This document shows positions 34,935-43,119 of a stretch of 64,000 nt of DNA, one piece after another; within the stretch, counting starts at the first letter, position 1; every line of letters begins with the position of its first letter. This DNA is from Caulobacter sp. BP25 (GTDB lineage Bacteria; Pseudomonadota; Alphaproteobacteria; Caulobacterales; Caulobacteraceae). The notes under the pieces are model-generated. The model did not search any database. It was not told where the DNA came from and worked only from the letters and a program-made list of their open reading frames with translations. A program made the translations under genes and the position numbers. The DNA lies in NCBI RefSeq assembly GCF_002737755.1, contig NZ_PEGH01000011.1:62001-126000 (forward strand), written 5' to 3'.

Positions 34935-35672
34935 CTACTGCAACACGCCCGATCTGGCCAGAAAGCGCCGAGTCCGCTCCTCGCGCGGCGAGGCGAGGAG
35001 CTGGCGGGAAGGTCCTTGCTCTACGATGACGCCGCCGTCCATGAAAATCGTACGGTCTGCGACATCGCGCGCGAAATCCATCTGGTGGGTGACGATAACC
35101 ATCGTCCGGCGCTCGACCGCCAAGTCGCGGATTACCGCCAGCACTTCGCCGACCAGTTCGGGGTCGAGGGCCGAGGTCGGCTCGTCGAACAGGATGACTT
35201 CTGGGTCCATGGCGAGCGCCCGGGCGATGGCGCAGCGCTGTTGCTGGCCCCCGGAGAGGGCTGCTGGATAGGCGTCCGTGCGATCGCCAAGTCCGACCTT
35301 CTCCAGCAGCGCCAGGCCCTTAGCGCGCGCTTCGGCGGCGGGTGTCTTGCGGACGACGATAGGGCCCTCGATGACGTTTTCCAGCGCGGTGCGGTGCGGG
35401 AACAGGTTGAAGCCCTGGAAGACGAAGCCGACCCGGCCGTTCAGGGTCTTGGCCAGCGACGCCTTACCGCCGGCCGTAACGCCCGCGATCGTCAGGTCGC
35501 CGCCGTTCAGGGGCTCCAGGCCCGCCAGGCAGCGCAGCAGGGTGCTCTTGCCCGAGCCGCTGGGACCGATGATCGCCACCACCTCGCCTGGGGAGACGGT
35601 CAGGTCTACGCCGGCCAGCACGGGCGTGTCGCCGAAGTTCTTTTTCAGGCCCTTGGCGTCGATGGCGCTCAT
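34935..35672 (-). CDS. Polar amino acid-type ABC transporter ATP-binding protein
   Basis: 245 residues from ATG 35672; the longer frame overlaps the permease. ABC features: Walker A IIGPSGSGKST, Q-loop FVFQGFNLFPH, signature LSGGQQQRCAIARAL, Walker B EVILFDEPTSALDPEL and the switch His in VTHQMDFARDVADR. The sequence resembles the GlnQ/HisP type of polar amino acid importers. It overlaps the permease gene by 4 bp, third in the order binding protein, permease, ATPase. Confidence 0.95.
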   Translation of the reverse strand: MSAIDAKGLKKNFGDTPVLAGVDLTVSPGEVVAIIGPSGSGKSTLLRCLAGLEPLNGGDLTIAGVTAGGKASLAKTLNGRVGFVFQGFNLFPHRTALENVIEGPIVVRKTPAAEARAKGLALLEKVGLGDRTDAYPAALSGGQQQRCAIARALAMDPEVILFDEPTSALDPELVGEVLAVIRDLAVERRTMVIVTHQMDFARDVADRTIFMDGGVIVEQGPSRQLLASPREERTRRFLARSGVLQ

Positions 35673-36328
35673 CGACGCCCCTCCGAGGCGCGGCGCTCCA
35701 GGCGGTTCTGACCCGCCGCAAGCACGGTCGAGACGACCCAGTAGATGGCGGCCGCGGCCAGGTACATCGTGAAGATCTCGTAGGTGCGCGCGGTGATCAG
35801 CTGGGTCTGGCGGAACAGCTCCGGCACCTGGATGGTGGCGGCCAGCGAGGTGTCCTTGACCAGGCTGATAAAGCTGTTCGACAGCGGCGCGACGGCGGTG
35901 CGGGCGGCCTGCGGCAGGATCACGCGCCGCAGCGCCTGGCTCCGGCTCATGCCCAGGACCGTTGCGGCTTCCCACTGGCCCTTGTCGACGGCCGCGATCG
36001 CGCTGCGAAGGATCTCGCAGGCGTAGGCGGCTACATTGAGCGAGAAGCCGATGCCGGCGGCCACCAGGGCGGGCATCTCGATCCCGAACTGCGGCAGGCC
36101 ATAGTAGATCAGAAATAGCTGCACCAGGAGCGGCGTGCCCCGGAACGCCGAGACATAGACACCGGCGGGCCAGCGCAGCAGCGGCGTCCGCGACAGCCGC
36201 ATCAGCGCCAGGCCAAAGCCCAGTACGACGCCCACGCCCATGCCGATCACGCTCAGCAGAACTGTGTAGCCGGCGCCCTTCAGAAGCAGCGGCGCGGACT
36301 GGCGCAGAAGATCAAGGCCGGTGTCCAT
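35669..36328 (-). CDS. Polar amino acid-type ABC transporter permease
   Basis: 219 residues from ATG 36328. HisM/GlnP-type membrane protein: TVLLSVIGMGVGVVLGFGLAL, FRGTPLLVQLFLIYYGLPQ, and the EAA loop QWEAATVLGMSRSQALRRVI, then PLSNSFISLVKDTSLAATIQ. It forms the inner membrane channel with the ATPase that follows it in a 4-bp overlap. It starts 2 bp after the binding protein stop. Confidence 0.95.
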   Translation of the reverse strand: MDTGLDLLRQSAPLLLKGAGYTVLLSVIGMGVGVVLGFGLALMRLSRTPLLRWPAGVYVSAFRGTPLLVQLFLIYYGLPQFGIEMPALVAAGIGFSLNVAAYACEILRSAIAAVDKGQWEAATVLGMSRSQALRRVILPQAARTAVAPLSNSFISLVKDTSLAATIQVPELFRQTQLITARTYEIFTMYLAAAAIYWVVSTVLAAGQNRLERRASEGRR

Positions 36329-36330
36329 GC

Positions 36331-37116
36331 CTACTGGGTGACGTCCATGCCGAACCACTGCTGCGACACGGCCGAGAGCTTGCCGCTGGCGCGCAGGGCG
36401 TTGATCGCCTGGTCGATGATGACCTTCAGCGCCGCGTCCTTCTTCATGGCCACGCCCGCGCCCTGAGCGGCGAAAGGCGGACCGGAGGCGACGAATTCGG
36501 GCGATGTCTTGACGAAGTCGGCGGCGACCAGGCGATCGTTCAGCACCGCGTCGATGCGGCCGGCCTTCAGGTCCTGGTACTTGGTGGGATCATCGTCATA
36601 GGTGCGCACGTCGGCCGTTGGCACGTTGGCGCGTAGCCACTGCTCGTAGTTGGTGCCGAGACCCACGCCGACCTTCTTACCGGCCAACTCGTCAGGGGTG
36701 CTGGGACCGGGCTTGGCCTTCAGCGTGATGATCTGGATGCCCGAGATCGTATAGGGTTCGGAGAAGTCGTACTTGGCCTTGCGGTCCGGGGTGATGGTGA
36801 TCTGGTTGATCACCACGTCGACACGGCCGGACTCCAGCGCCCCCAGCAGGCCCGCGAAGGGGGCGGGGCGGAAGTCCGGCTTCAGGCCCAGTTGCGCGGC
36901 CAGCGCCTTGGCGAAGTCGACCTCGAAGCCGGTCAGCTGACCGTCGGCGCCCTGGAAGTTGAACGGCGGGTAGGTGCCTTCCAGGCCGATGCGCAGGGTT
37001 CCTGAGGCCTTGATGCGCTCCCAACCGCTGGCGCCGCTGTCCGGCTTTTTGGCGCAGGCGGCCAAAAGGGCGAGGCCGAGGCCGGAAACGACGGCGCGGC
37101 GGGAGGGGAATCGCAT
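36331..37116 (-). CDS. Solute-binding lipoprotein of the amino acid ABC transporter
   Basis: 261 residues from ATG 37116. The N terminus RRAVVSGLGLALLAACAKK is a lipoprotein signal with lipobox LAAC. The SBP_bac_3 fold follows: LRIGLEGTYPPFNFQGADG, GFEVDFAKALAAQLGL, GRVDVVINQITITPDRK and AGKKVGVGLGTNYEQWL. It captures a polar amino acid or a related ligand in the periplasm. It leads a three-gene operon. The ligand cannot be told from sequence alone. Confidence 0.93.
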   Translation of the reverse strand: MRFPSRRAVVSGLGLALLAACAKKPDSGASGWERIKASGTLRIGLEGTYPPFNFQGADGQLTGFEVDFAKALAAQLGLKPDFRPAPFAGLLGALESGRVDVVINQITITPDRKAKYDFSEPYTISGIQIITLKAKPGPSTPDELAGKKVGVGLGTNYEQWLRANVPTADVRTYDDDPTKYQDLKAGRIDAVLNDRLVAADFVKTSPEFVASGPPFAAQGAGVAMKKDAALKVIIDQAINALRASGKLSAVSQQWFGMDVTQ

Positions 37117-37217
37117 CGAACGGACCCTTGGGCGGAACAACTCTCGCGCAGTTCTATACAGGCGCGCGCTGTTCGCCAGTCCGAACCCACGCCGCGACAT
37201 CGCGAGCGCTCAAACGG

Positions 37218-38366
37218 CTAGCGCTTACGCACGAACACCGTGCCGGCCGAGTAGCCCGCGCCGAAGCTGCAGATCAGGCCCGTCTCGCCCGGCTGGAAGT
37301 CGTCATTGGCCGTATGGAAGGCGATGATCGAGCCGGCCGAGCTGGTGTTGGCGTATTCGTCCAGGATGATGACGTTCTCGCCCGGCGCCGGGTCACGGCC
37401 CAGCACCTTGCGGCCGATCATCTCGTTCATGTTGATGTTGGCCTGGTGCAGCCACAGGCGCTTCAGCGTCGACGGATCAAGGCCCAGGTCCTGGGCGTGT
37501 TCGACGATCATCTCGCTGACCATCGGCACCACCTCGCGAAACACCTTGCGGCCCTCCTGGACGAACAACTTGTCCTTGGCGTCGATCCCTTCGGGCGCGG
37601 CGCGGTTCAGGAAGCCGAAGTTGTTGCGGATGTTGTTCGAGAACTGGGTCTTCAGGCGAGAGCCCAGTATCTCCCAGCCGTCCTTGGCCTGGTCGGCGTC
37701 CTCGATGATCACGGCGGTCGCCACGTCGCCGAAGATGAAGTGGCTGTCGCGATCCTTGAAGTTCAGGTGACCCGAGCAGATCTCGGGATTGACCATCAGC
37801 ACCGCCTTGGCGCTGCCGGTCGTGACGAAATCGGCGGCGGTCTTGATGCCGAAGGTGGCCGACGAGCAGGCGACGTTCATGTCGAACGCGAAGCCCTCGA
37901 TGCCAAGCGCCTGCTGGATCTCGATGGCCATGGCCGGGTAGGGGCGCTGCATATTCGAGGCGGCGCAGATCACCGCGCCGATCTCAGAGACGGGCTTGCC
38001 CCAGCGCTCGATCGCCTCCTTGGCGGCCTCGACGGCCATCTCGGCCAGGATCGAGAGTTCCTCGTTCGGTCGCTCGGGGAGGATCGGGCGCATGATCTCG
38101 GGATCGACGATCCCGGCCTTGTCCATCACGAAGCGCGACTTGATGCCCGAGGCCTTCTCGATGAACTCGGGCGAGGACGGGGCGAGGGCGGCGACCTCGC
38201 CGACCGCTATGGCCAGCGCGTTGGTGGCGTTGAAGCGCTCGACATAGGTGTTGAAGGCTTCGACCAGCTCAGTGTTGGAGATGCTGTGGGGCGGGGTGAA
38301 CAGCCCCGTGGCGGCGATGACGGCTTGCGGCAAGACGGCGGTCCCGATGATGCGCGCGGACCTCAT
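37218..38366 (-). CDS. KAS III-like beta-ketoacyl synthase
   Basis: About 382 residues from ATG 38366; an in-frame upstream extension looks non-coding. The thiolase-superfamily triad of FabH enzymes is present: Cys167 in NVACSSATFGIKTA, His in RLWLHQANINMNEMIG and Asn in DEYANTSSAGSI. It is about 65 residues longer than FabH, with an inserted segment between PHSISNTELVEAFN and ASGIKSRFVMDKAG. It probably condenses a long or unusual acyl-CoA/ACP with malonyl-ACP, rather than acting as the housekeeping FabH. No fatty-acid genes adjoin it. Confidence 0.85.
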   Translation of the reverse strand: MRSARIIGTAVLPQAVIAATGLFTPPHSISNTELVEAFNTYVERFNATNALAIAVGEVAALAPSSPEFIEKASGIKSRFVMDKAGIVDPEIMRPILPERPNEELSILAEMAVEAAKEAIERWGKPVSEIGAVICAASNMQRPYPAMAIEIQQALGIEGFAFDMNVACSSATFGIKTAADFVTTGSAKAVLMVNPEICSGHLNFKDRDSHFIFGDVATAVIIEDADQAKDGWEILGSRLKTQFSNNIRNNFGFLNRAAPEGIDAKDKLFVQEGRKVFREVVPMVSEMIVEHAQDLGLDPSTLKRLWLHQANINMNEMIGRKVLGRDPAPGENVIILDEYANTSSAGSIIAFHTANDDFQPGETGLICSFGAGYSAGTVFVRKR

Positions 38367-38420
38367 CCTGGCATAAGGGCGGGCCCGCGTTCTGACGTTT
38401 GTTTGAACCGTAGATAGCAT

Positions 38421-38440
38421 GGATGACGGCCTCGTCATCC
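38421..38440. other. Perfect 8-bp hairpin in the intergenic region before the outer membrane gene
   Basis: GGATGACG (38421-38428) pairs with CGTCATCC (38433-38440) around GCCT. It lies 55 bp upstream of the KAS III start and 131 bp upstream of the barrel gene. It could be an operator or a leader structure; there is no T run. Confidence 0.35.
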
Positions 38441-38570
38441 AGCGCCTTTTGCGCTTGGCCACGCAATGGCCCCAAACGCGACCGTGAACCGCCGCATGGC
38501 CGCCGCGTTGTCCGCTTAGCCCTAGGCCGGCTGAGGGAGCAAAGACTACGCGTAGAATAGGAGTACAAAA

Positions 38571-39101
38571 ATGAAGACTCTCATCGCCGCCACCCTGGTC
38601 GCTGGTTCGGTTCTTGCGGCCCCTATGTTCGTTCAAGCTCAGACTTCGACCGAGGTTTATGGCTCTATCAACTACGGCCAAACTCGGACCAAGGGCGCCG
38701 ATACCGGCGCTATTCAAGGGCGCGTGGGCGCCAAGTTTACGCCTAATTTCGGCGTCGAGGGTGAGCTGGCCGGCGGCGTCGACGGCGACACCACCTACGC
38801 GCCGGGCGCGGCTAAGGTAAAGATGCAGCATCAGGCCGCCGCCTACGCGGTCGGCTATCTGCCCGTGACCCCTAATCTCGACCTTCTGGCCCGCGTCGGT
38901 TACGGCACGACGAAGTTCGACACCAAGAACCCAGCGGCGACAGATTTCGACGGCAGCCGTGAAAGCTGGAACTACGGCGTTGGCGCCGAGTACAAGTTCG
39001 ACGGCAAGAACGGCATTCGCGCCGACTGGACCAAGTCCGAATACACCAAGAGCGACCTCAGCTCGAACACGGTGTCGGTCGGTTACGTCCGCCACTTCTA
39101 A
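38571..39101 (+). CDS. Outer membrane beta-barrel protein (porin/OmpA-like barrel)
   Basis: 176 residues. Residues 1-24 (MKTLIAATLVAGSVLAAPMF) are a signal peptide with cleavage near AQA. The rest alternates polar and hydrophobic residues in strands: VYGSINYGQTRT, GRVGAKFTPNFGVEGELA, YAVGYLPVTPNLDLLARVGY and YGVGAEYKFDGKNGIRADW. It ends in VSVGYVRHF, with the terminal Phe that BAM recognises. It is an eight-stranded small barrel of the outer membrane. A GGAG-like site precedes the ATG and a strong terminator follows. Confidence 0.9.
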   Translation: MKTLIAATLVAGSVLAAPMFVQAQTSTEVYGSINYGQTRTKGADTGAIQGRVGAKFTPNFGVEGELAGGVDGDTTYAPGAAKVKMQHQAAAYAVGYLPVTPNLDLLARVGYGTTKFDTKNPAATDFDGSRESWNYGVGAEYKFDGKNGIRADWTKSEYTKSDLSSNTVSVGYVRHF

Positions 39102-39125
39102 GCGCTGATCGCACGATCCTTGGAG

Positions 39126-39160
39126 AACGGCGCGTCCTTTGGGCGCGCCGTTTTCGTTTT
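39126..39160 (+). terminator. Intrinsic terminator after the outer membrane barrel gene
   Basis: AACGGCGCG (39126-39134) and CGCGCCGTT (39144-39152) form a perfect 9-bp stem, followed by TTCGTTTT. Confidence 0.9.
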
Positions 39161-39243
39161 GGAGCGTTGAACCTGGCGCTTGACGCTGGCCGTTCGCACC
39201 CTCCAATCTGAACAACAATAAGATAAGGGGAGGCGCGTCGGTC

Positions 39244-39627
39244 TTGGACAAGGCGCTGTTGATTCAGCTGGGTGGCTCGGTCGTGGCCGTCGCCTTGCTG
39301 GTGGCGTTCGCGGCCTGGCTGGGCGTCGCGCGACCCACGCCGCCGCTGGACGCGCAGGCGGCTCGCGATCTCCTGGCCGTGGAGTTCCCCGACCATACGC
39401 CCAGCGCCGTCTGGATCGCTGCCGATGGCGTGGGCCTGATCGCGCGCGCGAAGAACCAGGCCCTGGTGATCTGGCGACGCGGTGACAGCTATGTCGCGCG
39501 CGAGGCGGCTTGGAGTGAGGTCTCGGGTCTTCAGCCCCGCAGGGGACGCATTTCCATTCGGCTGGGCGATGGCCGCCCCGTCTTCGCCGTCGCCGACGAT
39601 GTCTGGCCGCCCAAGGAGCTCGTCTGA
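39244..39627 (+). CDS. Small membrane-anchored hypothetical protein
   Basis: 127 residues from TTG 39244, with a GGGGAGG run about 10 bp upstream. One N-terminal membrane helix (LLIQLGGSVVAVALLVAFAAW) is followed by a soluble, beta-rich domain with YVAREAAWSEVSG and GDGRPVFAVADDVWPP. No family is recognised. The stop overlaps the sterol desaturase ATG by one base (TGATG), so the two are translationally coupled and may work together. Confidence 0.75.
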   Translation: MDKALLIQLGGSVVAVALLVAFAAWLGVARPTPPLDAQAARDLLAVEFPDHTPSAVWIAADGVGLIARAKNQALVIWRRGDSYVAREAAWSEVSGLQPRRGRISIRLGDGRPVFAVADDVWPPKELV

Positions 39628-40595
39628 TGCTGACCGCGCCGTTTGATCCCGTTCAGCTGGCGATCCCGTTCTTCGTGCTGGCGATCGTTCTTGAGATCCT
39701 GCTGGGGCGCTTTGGCAAGGCCAAGGCCAACTACGAGACCCGCGACACGGCTATGTCCCTGACCATGGGGCTGGGCAGCACCGTGGCCGGAATCCTACTC
39801 GGCGGCGTGGTCTTCGCCGCCACGGTCTGGGTCTGGAACCATCGGATCTTCACGATCCCAATGACCGCGGTCTGGGCCTGGGTCGCGCTCTTCCTGCTGG
39901 AGGACCTGACCTACTACTGGTTCCACCGCATTGCCCACGAGCGTCGGTTCTGGTGGGCCAGCCACGTCAACCACCACACCTCGACCCACTACAATCTCTC
40001 AACCGCGCTGCGGCAGACCTGGACCGGCGGCGTGGCGGGGACCTGGCTCTTATGGCTGCCGCTGTCGTTCATCGGCTTCCCACCAGCCATGGTGGCGATC
40101 CAGAAGGGCGTCAGCCTCGTCTACCAGTTCTGGATTCATACCGAAGCGATCAAACGCATGCCGGCCTGGTTCGAGGCGGTGTTCAACACGCCCTCGCACC
40201 ACCGCGTGCACCACGCTCGCAACGCCCGCTACCTAGACGCCAACTACGCGGGCATCCTGATCATCTGGGACCGGCTGTTCGGCACCTTCATCCCGGAGAC
40301 CGACGAAGAGCCCTGCCGCTATGGCACGGTCAAGAACCTCGGCAACTTCAACCTGCTGCACAATGTCTTCCACGAGTGGGCCGGGATCGGCCGAGACGTT
40401 GCCGCCGCCAAGTCGCCGCGCGAGGTCATCGGCTACGTGTTCGGCCCGCCCGGCTGGAGCCCGGACGGCTCACGCGACACCTCGCAGATGCTCAAGGCCA
40501 AGTGGCGGGCGCGGGAGGCGGCGGCTAGTCGCGCAGCAGCGGCAGCGAAAGCCCCGTTGCCTGGCGGGTCGCCAGCATCTCACGCCGGAACCTGA
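39627..40595 (+). CDS. Sterol desaturase/fatty acid hydroxylase superfamily protein
   Basis: 322 residues with several membrane helices (VQLAIPFFVLAIVLEILLG, GLGSTVAGILLGGVVFAATV, VWAWVALFLLEDLTYYW). The three His boxes of the diiron superfamily are FHRIAHE, ASHVNHHTSTH and PSHHRVHH. Members hydroxylate or desaturate lipids, including ornithine lipids, carotenoids and sterol-like molecules. The last 24 codons overlap the convergent Nudix-type gene by 71 bp. Translational coupling with the upstream small protein suggests a partner subunit. The substrate is unknown. Confidence 0.9.
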   Translation: MLTAPFDPVQLAIPFFVLAIVLEILLGRFGKAKANYETRDTAMSLTMGLGSTVAGILLGGVVFAATVWVWNHRIFTIPMTAVWAWVALFLLEDLTYYWFHRIAHERRFWWASHVNHHTSTHYNLSTALRQTWTGGVAGTWLLWLPLSFIGFPPAMVAIQKGVSLVYQFWIHTEAIKRMPAWFEAVFNTPSHHRVHHARNARYLDANYAGILIIWDRLFGTFIPETDEEPCRYGTVKNLGNFNLLHNVFHEWAGIGRDVAAAKSPREVIGYVFGPPGWSPDGSRDTSQMLKAKWRAREAAASRAAAAAKAPLPGGSPASHAGT

Positions 40596-41505
40596 ACAGC
40601 TCGGCGGGACGGCCGCCGGTCTCGGCGTCGAGGCGTCCCAGGCCCTCGACCAATTCCTCGCGCTCGACCACGCGGCGGAAGTTCTGCTTGTGCAGTGGCA
40701 CGCCGGCGATCGCCTCGACGGTGCGCTGGAGCGTCGAGAGCGTGAACTCCTCCGGCGTCAGTTCGAAGACGACGGGGCGGTACTTGATCTTGCCGCGCAG
40801 GCGCGAGAGTCCCGTCGCCAGAATTCGCCGGTGGTCGGAGATCATCGGCTCACCCAGCGCCGCCGACAGGGCTTCGGGCTCGGCCGGGTCCTGGCCGTCG
40901 GCGCGGGCGCGGTCGCGAGCGGCCTCCGGCGCGAGGCCCGCCTCGTAGAGCAGCTCGTAGCGCTCCAGCACGCGTTCTTCGTTCCAGGGCGCGCCGTCGA
41001 GGGCGAAGGCCAGGCGGGCGCGTGACCATTTGCCCGTGTCGTCGCCGGCCCAGCGGCGCAGGGCCGGAGCGATGGCCTCGTCCAGAAGGCCAGGGCGGCC
41101 GGCGCGCCAGTCTTCCCAGGGGAAGAAACGGCTCCAGGGCGCCCAGGCGGTGTCTGGGGCGTCGGTGTCGACCGCCTTAGGCGTCAGGCCCAGATAGCCG
41201 ACCGAGACCACGCGCGCCGCGCCAGCCCCGACCTCGGCGCGCGGGGCGTCGCGGCCCTTGTCGCCGAAGGTGTAGAGCTGCTCGACATAGCCAAGTTGGA
41301 ACCGCGTCTGAGCCGTCACGAAGGCGCGCAGGCCCAGCTCGAAGGTGCGATGCGCCTCGGGATCGAACGGGCCGAAAGGTAGGCCTGAAAGCGGAGAGGG
41401 GACGTCTGTGACGGCGTCGTGGGGCCGCACGGTCAGGACGACGGCTTCCCCGTCGCGGATCGCGACGACCACCGCCGAGAGACCGATGACGACCGAGATG
41501 CTCAT
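40525..41505 (-). CDS. Nudix-domain NAD regulator-like (NrtR-type) protein
   Basis: 326 residues from ATG 41505. The N-terminal part is a Nudix-like fold (VVIGLSAVVVAIRDGEAVVL, then RTFELGLRAFVTAQTRFQLGYVEQLYTF, shown by its cores). No intact GX5EX7REUXEEXGU box is seen, so hydrolysis is doubtful. The C-terminal part (FELTPEEFTLSTLQRTVEAI, NFRRVVERE, GRPAELFRFRREML) resembles the winged helix of NrtR-type regulators, which sense ADP-ribose and control NAD synthesis genes. No NAD genes adjoin it. The 3' end overlaps the sterol desaturase gene. Confidence 0.65.
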   Translation of the reverse strand: MSISVVIGLSAVVVAIRDGEAVVLTVRPHDAVTDVPSPLSGLPFGPFDPEAHRTFELGLRAFVTAQTRFQLGYVEQLYTFGDKGRDAPRAEVGAGAARVVSVGYLGLTPKAVDTDAPDTAWAPWSRFFPWEDWRAGRPGLLDEAIAPALRRWAGDDTGKWSRARLAFALDGAPWNEERVLERYELLYEAGLAPEAARDRARADGQDPAEPEALSAALGEPMISDHRRILATGLSRLRGKIKYRPVVFELTPEEFTLSTLQRTVEAIAGVPLHKQNFRRVVEREELVEGLGRLDAETGGRPAELFRFRREMLATRQATGLSLPLLRD

Positions 41506-41515
41506 GGGGCGGCGC

Positions 41516-42199
41516 TCATTCGGTTTCGAACGCCTCCCCGGGCGCGGACTCGTAGCCCGCCGCGCGCGATAGAACATGGAAGCGCTGGACGTAGCGCGCT
41601 TGGGCCTCGAAGGGCGGTAGCGGCGTGATCCGTAGGTCGTAGCCAACCGGCGGGGCGCCGAAGATCGCCAGCGACTCTTCTTGATTGAACCCCGCCAACT
41701 GGGTGGCTTCGAAAAAGGCGCAGGCGCGGTCGGCCTGCTTGATCAGCTTCTTGATCGGGGCGGGGGTCTTCACGGGCAGGCCGAAGCGGATGTGGATCGC
41801 GTCCTCCAGCCTGGCCTCGAAATCCTTGTAGCTGACGCCCAGCGCCGCCTTGAAAGGGCTGATCATGTCGCCGATCACATATTCGGAGGCGTCGTGCAGC
41901 AGGGCGGCCAGCCGCCAGCGGGGTTCAAGGCCTGGCTTGATATGCGCGGCGATCTCCTCGACCACGAGGCTGTGCTGGGCGACCGAGAAACCGTGCTCGC
42001 CGATCGTCTGGCCGTTCCAGCGCGCGACGCGGGCCAGGCCATGGGCGATATCCTCGATCTCGATGTCCATCGGCGACGGATCGAGTAGGTCGAGCCGTCG
42101 TCCCGACAGCATCCGCTGCCATGCGCGGGGCTGTTTGCCGTTATGCAGCCCTTTGGCCACGAGATCGTTCCTTACGGTGAAGGTGGTTGACTGACCCAT
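41516..42199 (-). CDS. HD-domain phosphohydrolase (YfbR/5'-nucleotidase-like)
   Basis: 227 residues from ATG 42199; the open frame upstream runs on through the divergent gene and was cut. HD residues are seen in GEHGFSVAQHSLVVEE, ALLHDASEYVIGD and KQADRACAFFEATQL. The family removes phosphate from (deoxy)nucleoside monophosphates or similar nucleotides with a divalent metal. The start is divergent from a universal stress gene, with the FixK-like box between them. It lies 10 bp upstream of the Nudix-type gene on the same strand. Confidence 0.88.
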   Translation of the reverse strand: MGQSTTFTVRNDLVAKGLHNGKQPRAWQRMLSGRRLDLLDPSPMDIEIEDIAHGLARVARWNGQTIGEHGFSVAQHSLVVEEIAAHIKPGLEPRWRLAALLHDASEYVIGDMISPFKAALGVSYKDFEARLEDAIHIRFGLPVKTPAPIKKLIKQADRACAFFEATQLAGFNQEESLAIFGAPPVGYDLRITPLPPFEAQARYVQRFHVLSRAAGYESAPGEAFETE

Positions 42200-42202
42200 C
42201 GG

Positions 42203-42216
42203 TTGAGAAAGATCAA
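42203..42216. promoter_or_regulatory. FixK/FNR-type box
   Basis: TTGAGAAAGATCAA matches the TTGA-N6-TCAA dyad of CRP/FNR-family regulators. Its centre lies about 56 bp upstream of the uspA ATG, which would put a transcription start about 15 bp before the start codon if it acts at -41.5. In Caulobacter, FixK activates microaerobic genes, including universal stress genes, through such boxes (established knowledge). Confidence 0.65.
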
Positions 42217-42265
42217 TGTGTTGGTCGCCGTCATCTGTGGAAATACCCCTAAAGGGAGTTCGATC

Positions 42266-43078
42266 ATGAGCTGGGCGAGAATAATGGTTCCCCTCGCGGG
42301 AACTCCGCACGACCAAGGCGTCGTGCAATCGGCCGCCAAGCTGGCCGCCGCTTTTCAGGCCGAACTGGCTTGCATACATGCGCCGGCCGATATGGCCGAC
42401 CTCATGCCCTGGATGGGCGAGGGCTTCATGGGGGGCGTGCAGGTCACGGCGCTGGAGAGCCTGAAAGAGGCGGCCCAGGAAGGCGCTAAGGCCTGCACGA
42501 AGGTCGCCGCCGACGTCGCCTATCCCCACACGCGCGTGGTCAGCCTGGAATCCCCTGTCTGGGCCGGACTGGCCATGGAGGGGCGTCTCTCGGACGTCAT
42601 CGTCTTCGACGACGCCGCCGCCCGTGGTCGCGGTCCGCTGGCCGAGGCGTTCCAGCAGCTGGTCGCCGATGAGCAGCGGCCGACGCTGGTGGCTCGTCAG
42701 GGCTTCAAGGTCGATGGCCTGGCCATGGTCGCCTGGGACGGCGGCAAGGAAGCCAGTCGCGCCCTGCGGACGTCCTTGCCCTTGCTGCAAAAGGCCTCGT
42801 CGGTCGTGGTCGTCGGCGCGCCGTCGGCCTCGTCGCGCGCTTTCGAGCTGGAGCGCCTGATCGCCTTCCTGGCGGCTCGGGGCGTCCAGGCGACGGCCAG
42901 GGTTCTGGACGGTTCCGGTGACGCCGGCGCGCTGCTTCTCAACGCCGCGCGAGACGTCGGCGCGAGCTTGCTGGTGGCCGGCGCCTTTGGTCACCCACGG
43001 CTGCAGGAGTTCATCTTCGGCGGGACGACCCGGACGCTGCTGAACAGCGACGGTCCGTCGCTGTTTCTGTCGCACTGA
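42266..43078 (+). CDS. Universal stress protein (UspA family)
   Basis: 270 residues from ATG 42266, with AAAGGGAG just upstream. The start (RIMVPLAGTPHDQGVVQSAA) is a Usp first strand, and the C-terminal half ends GASLLVAGAFGHPRLQEFIFGGTTRTLL, where G-x-x-G-H-(P) and the GGTTR loop resemble the ATP-binding G-2x-G-9x-G(S/T) motif. It is a two-domain protein with a degenerate first domain. The FixK-type box points to induction under low oxygen. A second hypothetical gene follows 41 bp later. Confidence 0.88.
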   Translation: MSWARIMVPLAGTPHDQGVVQSAAKLAAAFQAELACIHAPADMADLMPWMGEGFMGGVQVTALESLKEAAQEGAKACTKVAADVAYPHTRVVSLESPVWAGLAMEGRLSDVIVFDDAAARGRGPLAEAFQQLVADEQRPTLVARQGFKVDGLAMVAWDGGKEASRALRTSLPLLQKASSVVVVGAPSASSRAFELERLIAFLAARGVQATARVLDGSGDAGALLLNAARDVGASLLVAGAFGHPRLQEFIFGGTTRTLLNSDGPSLFLSH

Positions 43079-43119
43079 TCTTCGCCCCAACCATAAGACA
43101 AAGAAAGGGAGACGAACGC

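Noticed and set aside
37128-38417. 429-codon + strand frame opposite the KAS III-like gene
   Set aside because: The Cys-His-Asn triad and fold motifs are on the - strand.
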